Source: Aalborgiella sp040079635 (lineage in GTDB: Bacteria > Pseudomonadota > Gammaproteobacteria > Burkholderiales > Burkholderiaceae_C). From it: a DNA stretch of 38,515 nucleotides. The notes beneath the pieces were generated by a model, which saw only the letters and a list, made by a program, of their open reading frames with translations, did no database searches and was not told where the DNA came from. Numbering within the stretch: the first letter of the stretch is position 1; each line of letters begins with the position of its first letter. Both the position numbers and the translations under genes were made by a program. Positions 23,475-31,618 of the stretch are shown one piece after another. The DNA is taken from NCBI GenBank assembly GCA_040079635.1, contig JBEBJY010000021.1, positions 1 to 38,515 on the forward strand. Reading direction: 5' to 3'.

Positions 23475-24473
23475 ATGAACAAACCCCTACGCCCCACTCT
23501 ATTCGCACTGCTCACTACAGTCGCTTTATCTTCCGCAACTTTTTTCACCACTTTGGCACATGCTCAAACAGCAGCCACCTTTCCTAGTAAACCGATGAAA
23601 ATCATCGTCCCCTTCGGTGCAGGCGGCATTGCCGATCTGACAGCGCGCACCGTGGGCACCAAAATGGCTGAACTTTTGGGTCAACCCGTCATCATTGAAA
23701 ACAAACCTGGTGCAGGCGGCATTGCTGCGGGGGATTTGGTCGCCAAGTCTGAGCCAGATGGCACCACCATGCTGCTGATGTCCAACGGCACCGCAGTGAC
23801 CGCCAGCTTGTTCAAAAGCTTGCCTTACGACACCGCCAAAGACTTCGCAACAGTCTCGACACTTGGCTTTTTCGACATCGCCTTGATCACCAAGGCCGAT
23901 TCGCCCTACAAAACCATGGCCGAGCTGCTGGCTTTTGCCAAAGCCAACCCTGGTAAGCTCAACGTGGGCACTATCAACATTGGCAGCACGCAAAACTTGT
24001 CGGCTGAATTGTTCAAATCAACCGCTGATATCAATGTGCAAATCGTCCCCTTCAACGGCACGCCCGCTGTGATTACAGCTCTGCGTGGTGGCCAAATTGA
24101 TGCGGCTGTGGAGATTTTAGGCCCCGTTAAAACCCAAATCGACGCCAAAGCCGTCAATGCTCTGGCCGTTTTCGGTCTGAAACGCTCAGCCAGCCTGCCC
24201 AATGTGCCCACAGCCCGCGAATCCGGCCTGCCCAGCATGAACGCCGCATCATGGAACGCTCTTGCCGTCTCTGCCAAAACCCCCAAAGACATCGTCGCCA
24301 AGCTGCATGACGCTGCAGAGAAAGCCCTAGCCTCGCCAGATGTGAAGAAACGCTTGGCCGATTTGGGCGTAGAAGCCGGCTCTAGCAGCCCAGAAGTGTT
24401 GGGTGAGCTCTTGAAAGCGGAAATCAAGCGCTGGGGTGAGGTTATCACCCGTGCGAACATTTCAAAGCAATAA
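23475..24473 (+). CDS. Bug-family (TctC) periplasmic solute-binding protein
   Basis: Bug proteins bind small organic acids in the periplasm, some for tripartite tricarboxylate transporters. The 332-residue protein has a Sec signal (FALLTTVALSSATFFTTLAHA), then FPSKPMKIIVPFGAGGIADL, QPVIIENKPGAGGIAAGD and SLPNVPTARESGLPSM, all characteristic. No tctA/tctB membrane partners are in the window, which is common for this expanded family in betaproteobacteria. The dehydrogenase gene 30 bp downstream may act on the same compound. The ligand is not predictable. Confidence 0.93.
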   Translation: MNKPLRPTLFALLTTVALSSATFFTTLAHAQTAATFPSKPMKIIVPFGAGGIADLTARTVGTKMAELLGQPVIIENKPGAGGIAAGDLVAKSEPDGTTMLLMSNGTAVTASLFKSLPYDTAKDFATVSTLGFFDIALITKADSPYKTMAELLAFAKANPGKLNVGTINIGSTQNLSAELFKSTADINVQIVPFNGTPAVITALRGGQIDAAVEILGPVKTQIDAKAVNALAVFGLKRSASLPNVPTARESGLPSMNAASWNALAVSAKTPKDIVAKLHDAAEKALASPDVKKRLADLGVEAGSSSPEVLGELLKAEIKRWGEVITRANISKQ

Positions 24474-24503
24474 ATCTCAAACCATAAAGCCAGCCATAAG
24501 ACC

Positions 24504-25394
24504 ATGCAAATCAACCGCTTAGGCATGGTTGGCTACGGCGAAGTCGGCAAAATCATTACCGCTGGGCTGAAAAGCCAGATGCAAAGCGTCCACGTATGGG
24601 ATTTGAAATTCGTCGATGACAAAGTTAAATCAACCGAACACGCCCATGCCGCAACCACTGGCATGACGGCTTGCGGCGGCATGCGGGCGCTGTGCCAAGC
24701 GTCCAATTTCATCGTTTCCGCCGTGACAGCGTCGCAAACTTTGGCCGTCGCGCAGGCGGCAGCGCAACATATCCAAGCCGGCAGCGTGTTTTTAGACCTC
24801 AATTCCGCCTCACCCGGCACCAAGCAGCAGGCCGCCAAGCTGATTGAAGCCGCAGGCGCGCATTACATCGAAGCCGGTGTGATGACCAGTATTCCGCCCT
24901 ACGGCATCCGCGTGCCCATGCTCTTGGGCGGCCCATTGGCTGCCGAAATTGCGCCCAGATTGATCGCTTTGGGCATGGACGCCAAAGCCGTCAGCGCCGA
25001 TATTGGCGTAGCCAGCGCCATCAAAATGTGCCGAAGCGTGATGATCAAAGGCCTAGAAGCCTTGGTCATAGAAAGCTACACCACCGCCCGCAAATACGGC
25101 GTGGAAGACCACGTCATCCCGACGCTGGCTGAAACCTTCCCCAGCATAGACTGGCAGCAAACCGGCGCCTACTTCTTCAGCCGCGTCGTCCAACACGGCA
25201 AACGCCGCGCCGAGGAAATGCGCGAAGCTGCCAACACCGTCGAAGAAGCCGGCTTCGACCCCTACATGGCCGCCGCCATCGCCCAAAAGCACGACTGGGT
25301 GGCAGGCTTGGCACGAGATGGTGTGTTTGATGGCCTAGCCAAGAGCCCCGTTTGGCAGGACTACGCAGATCGGATGAATGAGAATCAAAAGTAA
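24504..25394 (+). CDS. NAD(P)-binding dehydrogenase with DUF1932 C-terminal domain
   Basis: It is a probable hydroxyacid dehydrogenase of the 6-phosphogluconate/3-hydroxyisobutyrate superfamily. The 296-residue protein begins RLGMVGYGEVGKIITAGL, a Rossmann loop. NFIVSAVTASQTLAVAQAA, FLDLNSASPGTKQQAA and the HYIEAGVMTSIPPYG region follow. The second half carries IGVASAIKMCRSVMIKGLEA with the expected catalytic Lys. The C-terminal part is the DUF1932 helical domain. It probably shares a transcript with the Bug gene. The codons become markedly GC-rich here compared with the gsp genes. Substrate unknown. Confidence 0.82.
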   Translation: MQINRLGMVGYGEVGKIITAGLKSQMQSVHVWDLKFVDDKVKSTEHAHAATTGMTACGGMRALCQASNFIVSAVTASQTLAVAQAAAQHIQAGSVFLDLNSASPGTKQQAAKLIEAAGAHYIEAGVMTSIPPYGIRVPMLLGGPLAAEIAPRLIALGMDAKAVSADIGVASAIKMCRSVMIKGLEALVIESYTTARKYGVEDHVIPTLAETFPSIDWQQTGAYFFSRVVQHGKRRAEEMREAANTVEEAGFDPYMAAAIAQKHDWVAGLARDGVFDGLAKSPVWQDYADRMNENQK

Positions 25395-25414
25395 ATCCAC
25401 TCGAATCAGCTAGA

Positions 25415-25460
25415 TTTACTATATTTTTAATAGCATCTTAGGCAATAAATACGCCGGCTA
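25415..25460 (+). repeat. Dispersed 46-bp repeat, intergenic copy 2
   Basis: A full-length copy has TTTACTAT at the left, AATAGCATCTTAGGC in the middle and AATAAATACGCCGGCTA at the right. It lies between the convergent DUF1932 and cytochrome b561 genes, followed by AGGCATATTTAAGG, part of a longer conserved flank. Confidence 0.9.
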
Positions 25461-25512
25461 TAGGCATATTTAAGGGGTAAAAATACCCATTATGCCGCTA
25501 CAACTTGCAATG

Positions 25513-26067
25513 TCACCCCCGCTTGGGCATCACCCGCATCAGCGTGTTGTCTTTCACGAAATAATGGTGATACAAGCCCGCCGCAGCATGCAAGCCGATG
25601 AGGAAATAGCCTATCGTGCCGCCCGCTTCGTGAATCTCTTTGATCGTTCCGGCTAATTCTTTGTTGGCTGCACTCAATGCAGGCAGTTGCAGCCCGAAAA
25701 ACGGAATCGGTTTACCACTGGCGCTGAGCAGAAACCAACCCACGATGGGTAAAGACACCATCAGCGCGTACAGCGCAAAATGCATCCCTTTGGCGGACAG
25801 CATTTGCCATTTCGGTGGATTTGGCACGATGGCTGGCGCGGTTTTGGTGATATTGACGGCAATACGCAGCAAAACCAGCGCCAAAACAGACAAACCCAGC
25901 ATGAAATGCCAAGTTTTCATCAAATTGCGGGCATCGCTGCCTCTGGGGTACACGTCAGCCAAGTTGATGAACGCGTAAACCGCAATGAGCAGCACAACCA
26001 TAACCCAATGCAGATCGATGGAGATCACGCTATAGCGGTCAACTGTCGTGTTTGTTGAAGTTGCCAT
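25513..26067 (-). CDS. Cytochrome b561 family membrane protein
   Basis: This is a di-heme four-helix inner-membrane protein that passes electrons between quinol and other carriers, or scavenges superoxide (CybB-like). ATG 26067 (MATSTNTTVDRYS) is preferred because a GGAAAAG sequence precedes it; ATG 26079 is an alternative. It has about 184 residues and four hydrophobic segments. Likely heme-ligand His residues are in IDLHWVMVV, TWHFMLGLS, IKEIHEAGG and FLIGLHAAAGLYHHY. It faces the divergent PQQ-type sugar dehydrogenase gene, which may suggest shared electron flow, but no partner can be proved. Confidence 0.9.
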   Translation of the reverse strand: MATSTNTTVDRYSVISIDLHWVMVVLLIAVYAFINLADVYPRGSDARNLMKTWHFMLGLSVLALVLLRIAVNITKTAPAIVPNPPKWQMLSAKGMHFALYALMVSLPIVGWFLLSASGKPIPFFGLQLPALSAANKELAGTIKEIHEAGGTIGYFLIGLHAAAGLYHHYFVKDNTLMRVMPKRG

Positions 26068-26097
26068 TTTCTTTTCCATTTCAAGTGACTTTGACAA

Positions 26098-26452
26098 GTC
26101 GTTGCGTTAACTTTAACGCTTGAAACTCAGATAAATTTAAGACGAGCCTTTGGCCTACAAGGTTTATAGAACTTTTACCAACGATTGATTTGGCATTGAC
26201 GGCTGCTGATAGCCTTCATCGCCCGAAAACCCGATTTAGCAGGACAATGCGGGCAGAATAGTTTATAGTTAGAAGTAAATTGCTATATTTTTAATAGCAT
26301 TTAATTAAATAAATACGCCGGTTAGTACAGAAAATCTTATGAAATTTTACTAAAAAATTTACATTTACTCACGAAAAAACTCTCCCACCTGATGGCGGTT
26401 TTCTAGGGTTTAACGGATGATTCCTACCAAACGACTTGTTTGGAGATTCTGT
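26098..26452. other. Divergent intergenic region, cytochrome b561 / sugar dehydrogenase
   Basis: This stretch of about 350 bp has no credible gene. It holds repeat copy 3 (26279-26324) and, near its right end, GGAG (26442-26445), the ribosome-binding site for ATG 26453. No clear promoter pair was identified. Confidence 0.55.
26279..26324 (+). repeat. Dispersed 46-bp repeat, intergenic copy 3
   Basis: It has a clean TTGCTATATTTTTAATAGCA left half and AAATACGCCGGTTA at the right. The centre is altered (TTTAATTAAAT in place of the CTTAGGCAAT block), making it the most diverged right half among the intergenic copies. The 46-bp length is kept. Confidence 0.8.
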
Positions 26453-27730
26453 ATGAATAATATTCAACCTAGCTTTTTATCTCACGTAACACGTAACAGG
26501 CACAGATTTTCGTTTTTAGCCTTGCTTATTGCCATTACTTTTACTCTATTGACTTCGCAGTTAATGGCTTGTAGTAATGATGCCTCGTCCGCGGATACGC
26601 CAACAGAAGAAATACCAACCGCCCCAGCAGATGCTTCTGCAAAGGGCGCACCTAAAACGATCGTACTCAACAACGACTTATCCAGCCCTTGGGGTATGGC
26701 GTTCTTGCCTGATGGCCGCATGCTGGTGACACAGAAGTCTGGCAGCATGGTAATCGTCAGCGCTGATGGCTCTGGTGTTTCTGAAGCCTTCAGCCACACA
26801 CTGCCAGATCTGGTATCTGGTGGACAAGGCGGGCTGCTTGACGTGGTATTAGATCCAGACTTCAACGCGACCTCCAACACCCGCGTCTATTGGACGTTTT
26901 CAGAAGCTGGAGCGGGTGGCGCGGGCACTGCCGTGGCGCGTGGCAACTTGGTAGGAAATTCAATTCAGAGTGCGCAGGTGATTTATCGACAAACGCCAAA
27001 AGTAATTGGAGAGGGACATTTTGGATCTCGCTTGGTTTTTCGCGGCGATAAAACGCTTATGGTGACATTGGGGGACCGAGTGCTTGACGACCCAGCAAAC
27101 CCGACCACTGCCAACGCTCAAAACTTGAAAACCACCCTGGGCAAGACGATACGCATCAACCGAGACGGCAGTATTCCCTCAGACAACCCAAATTTTGGTG
27201 TTGCAGGTACTTTGCCAGAAATTTGGAGTATGAGGCACCGCAACCCCCAAGGCGCGGCGATGCGACCGGGCACGGCTGACTTGTGGGTCACTGAGCATGG
27301 CCCGATGGGTGGCGATGAACTCAATCGCGTGCTTGCTGGCAAGAACTACGGCTGGCCGCTGCGCAGTTACGGTTGTCCCTACACCGCCGGCGTCAACACA
27401 CCAAGTTGCCGACCCGGGGGGGGAACACATACGCCCACTTTTGAAGAACCCAAAACCTACTGGCTACCCACATCGACGGCACCCTCAGGTCTCATGTTTT
27501 ACACCGGCAACCGGTTTGACGACTTGGGCTGGCGAGGTAATGTGTTTACGGGTGGGTTGGCAGGTTCGACACTATGGCGAATTGCGCTCAATGGTGACAA
27601 TGTTAGCGCCATGGAAGAGGTGGCCGTGGTGAAGAACCTAGGTCAGCGTATCCGTGTGGTGAAACAAGGGCCTGACGGCTGGATATACCTGCTGACTGAT
27701 GGCGGACAGTTAATCCGGCTTGAACGCTAA
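26453..27730 (+). CDS. PQQ-dependent aldose sugar dehydrogenase-like lipoprotein
   Basis: This is a soluble-type six-bladed beta-propeller quinoprotein (YliI/GSDH family) that oxidises aldose sugars. ATG 26453 with GGAG seven bases upstream is better than ATG 26417; the product has 425 residues. A signal ends in a lipobox, SQLMAC, so it is probably a membrane-anchored lipoprotein. Family segments follow: SPWGMAFLPDGRMLVTQKSG, GGQGGLLDVVLDPDF, GEGHFGSRLVFR, GKTIRINRDGSIP, EIWSMRHRNPQGAA and WVTEHGPMGGDELN. The His/Arg of RHRNPQG and the ADLWVTEHG segment are the expected PQQ site. Its stop overlaps the opposing Bug gene by 4 bp. Confidence 0.88.
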   Translation: MNNIQPSFLSHVTRNRHRFSFLALLIAITFTLLTSQLMACSNDASSADTPTEEIPTAPADASAKGAPKTIVLNNDLSSPWGMAFLPDGRMLVTQKSGSMVIVSADGSGVSEAFSHTLPDLVSGGQGGLLDVVLDPDFNATSNTRVYWTFSEAGAGGAGTAVARGNLVGNSIQSAQVIYRQTPKVIGEGHFGSRLVFRGDKTLMVTLGDRVLDDPANPTTANAQNLKTTLGKTIRINRDGSIPSDNPNFGVAGTLPEIWSMRHRNPQGAAMRPGTADLWVTEHGPMGGDELNRVLAGKNYGWPLRSYGCPYTAGVNTPSCRPGGGTHTPTFEEPKTYWLPTSTAPSGLMFYTGNRFDDLGWRGNVFTGGLAGSTLWRIALNGDNVSAMEEVAVVKNLGQRIRVVKQGPDGWIYLLTDGGQLIRLER

Positions 27731-28746
27731 TCCAATTTCGTCCCAGTCTTAGCGATCACCCCACCCCACAACGACGTGTCCGCCTGCATGCGCAGTGCCA
27801 AACCTTCGGGGGCTGTGCCCAACGCTTGCCAGCCTTGGTCGAATAGGCGCTGGCGGATGTCTGGGGTTCGCACGATTTTGGCTACTTCTTCTGCGATTCG
27901 GCGGGCTGTAGCTTCGGGCATGGACGCGGGGGCGAAGATGCCATTCCAGACAGCTGCGTCGAACTTTGGCAAACCTGCGCCTTCAGCCACGGTGGGCAGC
28001 TCGGGTAGCAGCGTTGAACGCGAGCTGGTGCTGACAGCGAACAGTTTCACCCGCCCCGCTTTGGCCTGCGCAACGGCGGCGGACGGCACCATGAAGCCTA
28101 AATCAACCTGTTTGCCGATCATCGCGGTGATGACTTGTGCAAAACCTGGGTAGGGAATGTGGGTGGGCGTGATGCCGCTTTGCGCTTTGAACAGTTCCAT
28201 CGTCAGATGTGCGCCCGAACCAGCACCTACCGAGCCGTAATTGAGCTTGTCACCCTGAGCTTTTGCGTAAACCATCAGCTCAGGCAAGGTGTTAGCAGGC
28301 AAACTGGTCGCTCCGACGAGCAGCAACGGGCTACTAGCGATGAGTGAAATGGGGCGCAAATCGCGCACGGGGTCAAATGGCAGTTTGCTGTATAGCTGCT
28401 TGGAGGATGTTAGCGGGCCGTTGATATTGACGCCCAAAGTGTGCTCGTCCGTCGACTTGGCGACCAAATCGACGCCAATGTTGCCACCAGCGCCGGGTTT
28501 GTTTTCGATGATGAAGGGCTGGCCGAACGCTTTGGAAAGTGGCTCAGTCAACAGCCGTGCCAGCATGTCGGGCGAGCTGCCTGCGGGAAAGCCGACGATG
28601 ATGCGGACGGGCTTGGTGGGCCATGCGGGAACGGGCGCGGCCACCGCAGCAACGGTTTTTTTACTTTGTGCAAAAGCAGTTGGCAAGATTGAGGCGGCCG
28701 AAACGGCGGTAAGGGCAGACAATATTTGACGTCGATTTGAGATCAT
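27727..28746 (-). CDS. Bug-family (TctC) solute-binding protein, second copy
   Basis: The 339-residue protein begins NRRQILSALTAVSAASILP, a signal with a twin-arginine pair that could be Tat or Sec, followed by AFAQ. The mature part has WPTKPVRIIVGFPAGSSPDM, QPFIIENKPGAGGNIGVDLV and LLPELPTVAEGAGLP. It is clearly diverged from the copy at 23475. No transporter membrane genes are nearby. The ligand is unknown; an aromatic acid or quinate/shikimate is a guess from the neighbouring aroE and lig genes. A repeat copy lies just upstream (28770). Confidence 0.92.
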   Translation of the reverse strand: MISNRRQILSALTAVSAASILPTAFAQSKKTVAAVAAPVPAWPTKPVRIIVGFPAGSSPDMLARLLTEPLSKAFGQPFIIENKPGAGGNIGVDLVAKSTDEHTLGVNINGPLTSSKQLYSKLPFDPVRDLRPISLIASSPLLLVGATSLPANTLPELMVYAKAQGDKLNYGSVGAGSGAHLTMELFKAQSGITPTHIPYPGFAQVITAMIGKQVDLGFMVPSAAVAQAKAGRVKLFAVSTSSRSTLLPELPTVAEGAGLPKFDAAVWNGIFAPASMPEATARRIAEEVAKIVRTPDIRQRLFDQGWQALGTAPEGLALRMQADTSLWGGVIAKTGTKLD

Positions 28747-28769
28747 TTTTAGCTTTCTGAAATATGAAT

Positions 28770-28815
28770 TTTGCTATATATTTAATAGCTACTTAGGCAA
28801 TAAATACGCCGGCTA
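28770..28815 (+). repeat. Dispersed 46-bp repeat, intergenic copy 4
   Basis: The copy closest to consensus: TTTGCTATA, TTTAATAGCTACTTAGGC and AATAAATACGCCGGCTA all present. It sits between aroE and the second Bug gene, both on the minus strand. GCTAT and ATAGC can form a short hairpin. Confidence 0.92.
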
Positions 28816-28860
28816 TATGCCAATTTGACTCTATAAATTTGTACTTTTAAAAGACCACCA

Positions 28861-29739
28861 TTAAAACGTAGCTTTGACAGCAGCCAACAGCTCAGGCGTA
28901 ACCTCAGGCATCACGCCAAACCACGACTGAAACGCTGGCCGCGCTTGGTGCAGCAGCATGCCCAACCCGCCAGCCGTAGGGTTGCCACGGGCTTTGGCGG
29001 CTTTGAGCAGTGGCGTTTCTAGGGGAATGTAAACCACGTCTGACACCAAAGCCGTGACTGGCAGTTTGTCTAAATTCAAGTCCAGCGCGGGGTTGCTGCC
29101 CATGCCTTGGCTGGTAGTGTTGACGAGCAAGGCAACATCGGCGACTGCATCGTGCCGCTGCGCCCAGGGCACGGCGGTGATTTTTGTACCTAGGTTTTGT
29201 GCGAAATCAGTTTTGAATTCGACAGCCAAATCAGCGGCTGAACTGTCGGTGCGGTTGCACACGCGGATGTCTTTGGCGCCTTTTTCAGCCAAACTCACAA
29301 TCACCGCCCGTGCCGCGCCGCCTGCGCCCATGACCAAAACTGGGCCAGTGTCTGCCTGCCAATCGGGTTTGCTGTCATACAGGCTTTGAATGTAGCCAAA
29401 CCCATCGTTGTTGTAGCCGCTCAAACTGCCATCCGCCTCGACCACAATGGTGTTGATCGCGCCCATGCGCCGCGCGGTGTCGTTGATGCGGTCCACCAGC
29501 GGCAGCGCCATGACTTTGTGCGGAATGGTGAGGTTGCAACCCGCAAAACCCAGTGCGGACAAGCCTTTGAGCGCGTCCTTCAAGTTGGCAGGGTCGGTAG
29601 GCAGCAGCACATAAGCGCCATTCAGTCCGTGTTGTTTGATCCAGTAGTTATGAATACTTGGCGAGCGCGAGTGGGCGACGGGCCAGCCCATGATGCCGGC
29701 GAGTTTGAAAGGTGAGTGAGTGGGAGAATGCGTACTCAT
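28861..29739 (-). CDS. aroE: Shikimate/quinate dehydrogenase (AroE family)
   Basis: It reversibly reduces 3-dehydroshikimate with NAD(P)H. The 292-residue protein has the substrate site GWPVAHSRSPSIHNYW, the catalytic Lys in CNLTIPHKVMALP, GAINTIVVE, YNNDGFGYIQSL, the Rossmann loop VLVMGAGGAARAVIVSL, VCNRTDS and the C-terminal GGLGMLLHQARPAF. All key residues are intact. ATG 29739 overlaps the stop of the upstream LysR gene (ATGA), so the two are translationally coupled. Because it is tied to a regulator beside a protocatechuate operon, it may be a catabolic enzyme feeding shikimate or quinate towards protocatechuate and not the housekeeping AroE; that is inferred. Confidence 0.93.
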   Translation of the reverse strand: MSTHSPTHSPFKLAGIMGWPVAHSRSPSIHNYWIKQHGLNGAYVLLPTDPANLKDALKGLSALGFAGCNLTIPHKVMALPLVDRINDTARRMGAINTIVVEADGSLSGYNNDGFGYIQSLYDSKPDWQADTGPVLVMGAGGAARAVIVSLAEKGAKDIRVCNRTDSSAADLAVEFKTDFAQNLGTKITAVPWAQRHDAVADVALLVNTTSQGMGSNPALDLNLDKLPVTALVSDVVYIPLETPLLKAAKARGNPTAGGLGMLLHQARPAFQSWFGVMPEVTPELLAAVKATF

Positions 29740-30647
29740 ATTGCTTTGGGAATAAGGGTCTTGTTAACGAGTTGTTGTATCAACTCTAGCATGGCTTGCT
29801 GGGTCAGCGTGGCTGGGCGCTGGGCGCTGACGGCTGCTGATAATTTACTGTGCAAACCTGCAATCGGGCTGACGGCAAACAGGCTGGCTTGGCCCGAGGT
29901 GGTGACAGCGTTTTTTGACAGTACGGCGCAGCCGGCACCATCCAGCACCAAGTCCAAAATAGCGGGCACACCGTCAATTTCTAGCGTGATGTTAGGACGG
30001 CAGTTGATATTGGCCATTTCAGCTTCCACCAGCATACGAATCGCGTTGGGGCGAGTGGGGATGATGAGCGGCAAGGCGGCGACCTCTTTTAAAGTGACTG
30101 ATTCCGATGGGTCACGCAGGGATTGACGCTCTGATTGTCGCTGCACCAAACACAACTCTTCATCTAACAAGTGCGTGATTTCCAGCCCCTGTGTGGGCAC
30201 GGCGCCGTACAGCAGGGCAATGTCTAGCTTACCGTTGATGATGGCGTCTTGCATGGCGACGGACAAACCCTCACTGATAGACAGCGCAGCTTGCGGCAAC
30301 TTGGCGCGAAATTCGCGGGTTAGCGGCACGGTCAGCACTTTGGCGATACTGGGCGGCAGGCCAATCGCCACGCGCCCTGCCAGCGAGCCGCGCACACGAC
30401 CCAACTCTTCACGCAGGCGCTGCACTTGGTGCAAAATGCCGCGCCCGTGTTCCAGCAGCAGCTTGCCAGCGTCAGTGGTCGTTGCGCCGCGCCCATTACG
30501 CACCAGCAGGTTTTGTCGCAGCTCAACCTCTAGCTGCCTGATTTTGCGGCTGAGCGCAGGCTGCGCAATGCCAAGCGCGCTGGAGGCACGGGTAAAACTG
30601 CCCAATTCTGCGACGCGCACGAAGTATTCGATTTGTTCGAGTTCCAT
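29736..30647 (-). CDS. LysR-type transcriptional regulator
   Basis: The 303-residue protein has an N-terminal winged helix-turn-helix (residues 1-60): MELEQIEYFVRVAELGSFTR, SALGIAQPALSRKIRQLEVE. The effector domain follows (GRVAIGLPPSIAKVLTVPL, LDIALLYGAVPTQGLEITHL). It is coupled to aroE downstream and diverges from a ModA-like gene across 136 bp that contain a candidate operator. The position, and PmdR control of pmd genes in Comamonas, suggest it regulates the protocatechuate genes or aroE; the effector is unknown. Confidence 0.93.
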   Translation of the reverse strand: MELEQIEYFVRVAELGSFTRASSALGIAQPALSRKIRQLEVELRQNLLVRNGRGATTTDAGKLLLEHGRGILHQVQRLREELGRVRGSLAGRVAIGLPPSIAKVLTVPLTREFRAKLPQAALSISEGLSVAMQDAIINGKLDIALLYGAVPTQGLEITHLLDEELCLVQRQSERQSLRDPSESVTLKEVAALPLIIPTRPNAIRMLVEAEMANINCRPNITLEIDGVPAILDLVLDGAGCAVLSKNAVTTSGQASLFAVSPIAGLHSKLSAAVSAQRPATLTQQAMLELIQQLVNKTLIPKAI

Positions 30648-30672
30648 GGGTTATTTTAGTATCAACTTGCGA

Positions 30673-30691
30673 ATAACGTCAATTCGGTTAT
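30673..30691. promoter_or_regulatory. Candidate LysR-type operator
   Basis: ATAAC (30673-30677) and GTTAT (30687-30691) form an interrupted dyad with a 9-base centre, in the divergent region between the LysR gene and the ModA-like gene. LysR sites are usually interrupted dyads at such positions. Proof would need binding data. Confidence 0.4.
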
Positions 30692-30783
30692 GCATTTTTC
30701 ATATAACTGCTAGGCGTTGCCAGTAGCTTCACATTCATAGACTTTCACCGCACAATCATCCCAATGACAAACACGACAAAAAC

Positions 30784-31479
30784 ATGACGACAGGCACAAC
30801 CATCAAGGGCATTTCCTCTATGGCGACACGTCAATTACTGGCGGAATTGGTAGCGGATTACAAAAAGACAACGAACGCAAATATCGCCATAGAATCCGTT
30901 GGCGGCGTCGACGCGGCCAAGCGTGTGCAGGCAGGTGAGGCGTTTGACGTGGTCATTTTGGCATCTGATGCCATAGACAAACTCATCACCTCAGGCCACA
31001 TCGACCCAACCAGCAAGGTCAATTTGGTCAATTCTGGCGTGGCGGTCGCGGTTAAATCCGGCGCTGCAGTGCCTGATATCTCCTCTGAGACCGCTGTCAA
31101 AGCCGCTGTATTAGCCGCCAAAACCATCAGCTACTCCACTGGCCCCAGCGGCGTGGCACTGGCTAAATTGTTTGAACACTGGGGCATTGAGCAAGAAATC
31201 GCCAGCCGCATCGTTAAAGCGCCACCGGGCGTACCTGTAGGATCACTTGTTGCAAAAGGCGAGGTTGAACTGGGCTTTCAGCAGCTCAGCGAATTGATTC
31301 ATTTAGACGGCATCAGCATCGTGGGGCCACTGCCGTCGGAAATTCAAATCACCACCACGTTTTCCGCTGGTGTTTGCACGGCTTCGACGCAAGCTGATGC
31401 GGTGAAATCTATGCTGGCTTATATGGCATCACCCGCTGCTTCCGCTGCAAAATTGCGGCAAGGTATGGAGATTGTTTAA
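30784..31479 (+). CDS. ModA-like substrate-binding domain protein without signal peptide
   Basis: The 231-residue protein resembles the periplasmic molybdate-binding fold: IKGISSMATRQLLAELVADY, GGVDAAKRVQAGEAFDVVIL, ASDAIDKLITSGHIDPTSKV, SYSTGPSGVALAKLFEHWGI, GEVELGFQQLSELIHLDGI. No export signal is visible: the fold begins within ten residues of ATG 30784, so it appears cytoplasmic as annotated. No in-frame upstream start that would supply a signal peptide was seen. It diverges from the LysR gene and precedes the lig operon by 140 bp. It may bind a pathway acid as a sensor or enzyme; the function is unknown. Confidence 0.75.
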   Translation: MTTGTTIKGISSMATRQLLAELVADYKKTTNANIAIESVGGVDAAKRVQAGEAFDVVILASDAIDKLITSGHIDPTSKVNLVNSGVAVAVKSGAAVPDISSETAVKAAVLAAKTISYSTGPSGVALAKLFEHWGIEQEIASRIVKAPPGVPVGSLVAKGEVELGFQQLSELIHLDGISIVGPLPSEIQITTTFSAGVCTASTQADAVKSMLAYMASPAASAAKLRQGMEIV

Positions 31480-31484
31480 TGATT

Positions 31485-31530
31485 TTTACTATACATTTAA
31501 TAGCTACTTAGGCAATAAATACGCCGGCTA
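31485..31530 (+). repeat. Dispersed 46-bp repeat, intergenic copy 5
   Basis: Full-length: TTTACTATA, TTTAATAGCTACTTAGGC, AATAAATACGCCGGCTA, followed by GAGTCATATTTA, the same right flank as the inverted copy at 37322. It lies in the 140-bp leader of the lig operon, 89 bp before ligJ. Confidence 0.92.
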
Positions 31531-31618
31531 GAGTCATATTTACCTCTATTTTTTGACAAAACCCCATTTAAACACCTAAAACCACCTCAAATCACCTAAT
31601 CACATTTAAAAGACAACC

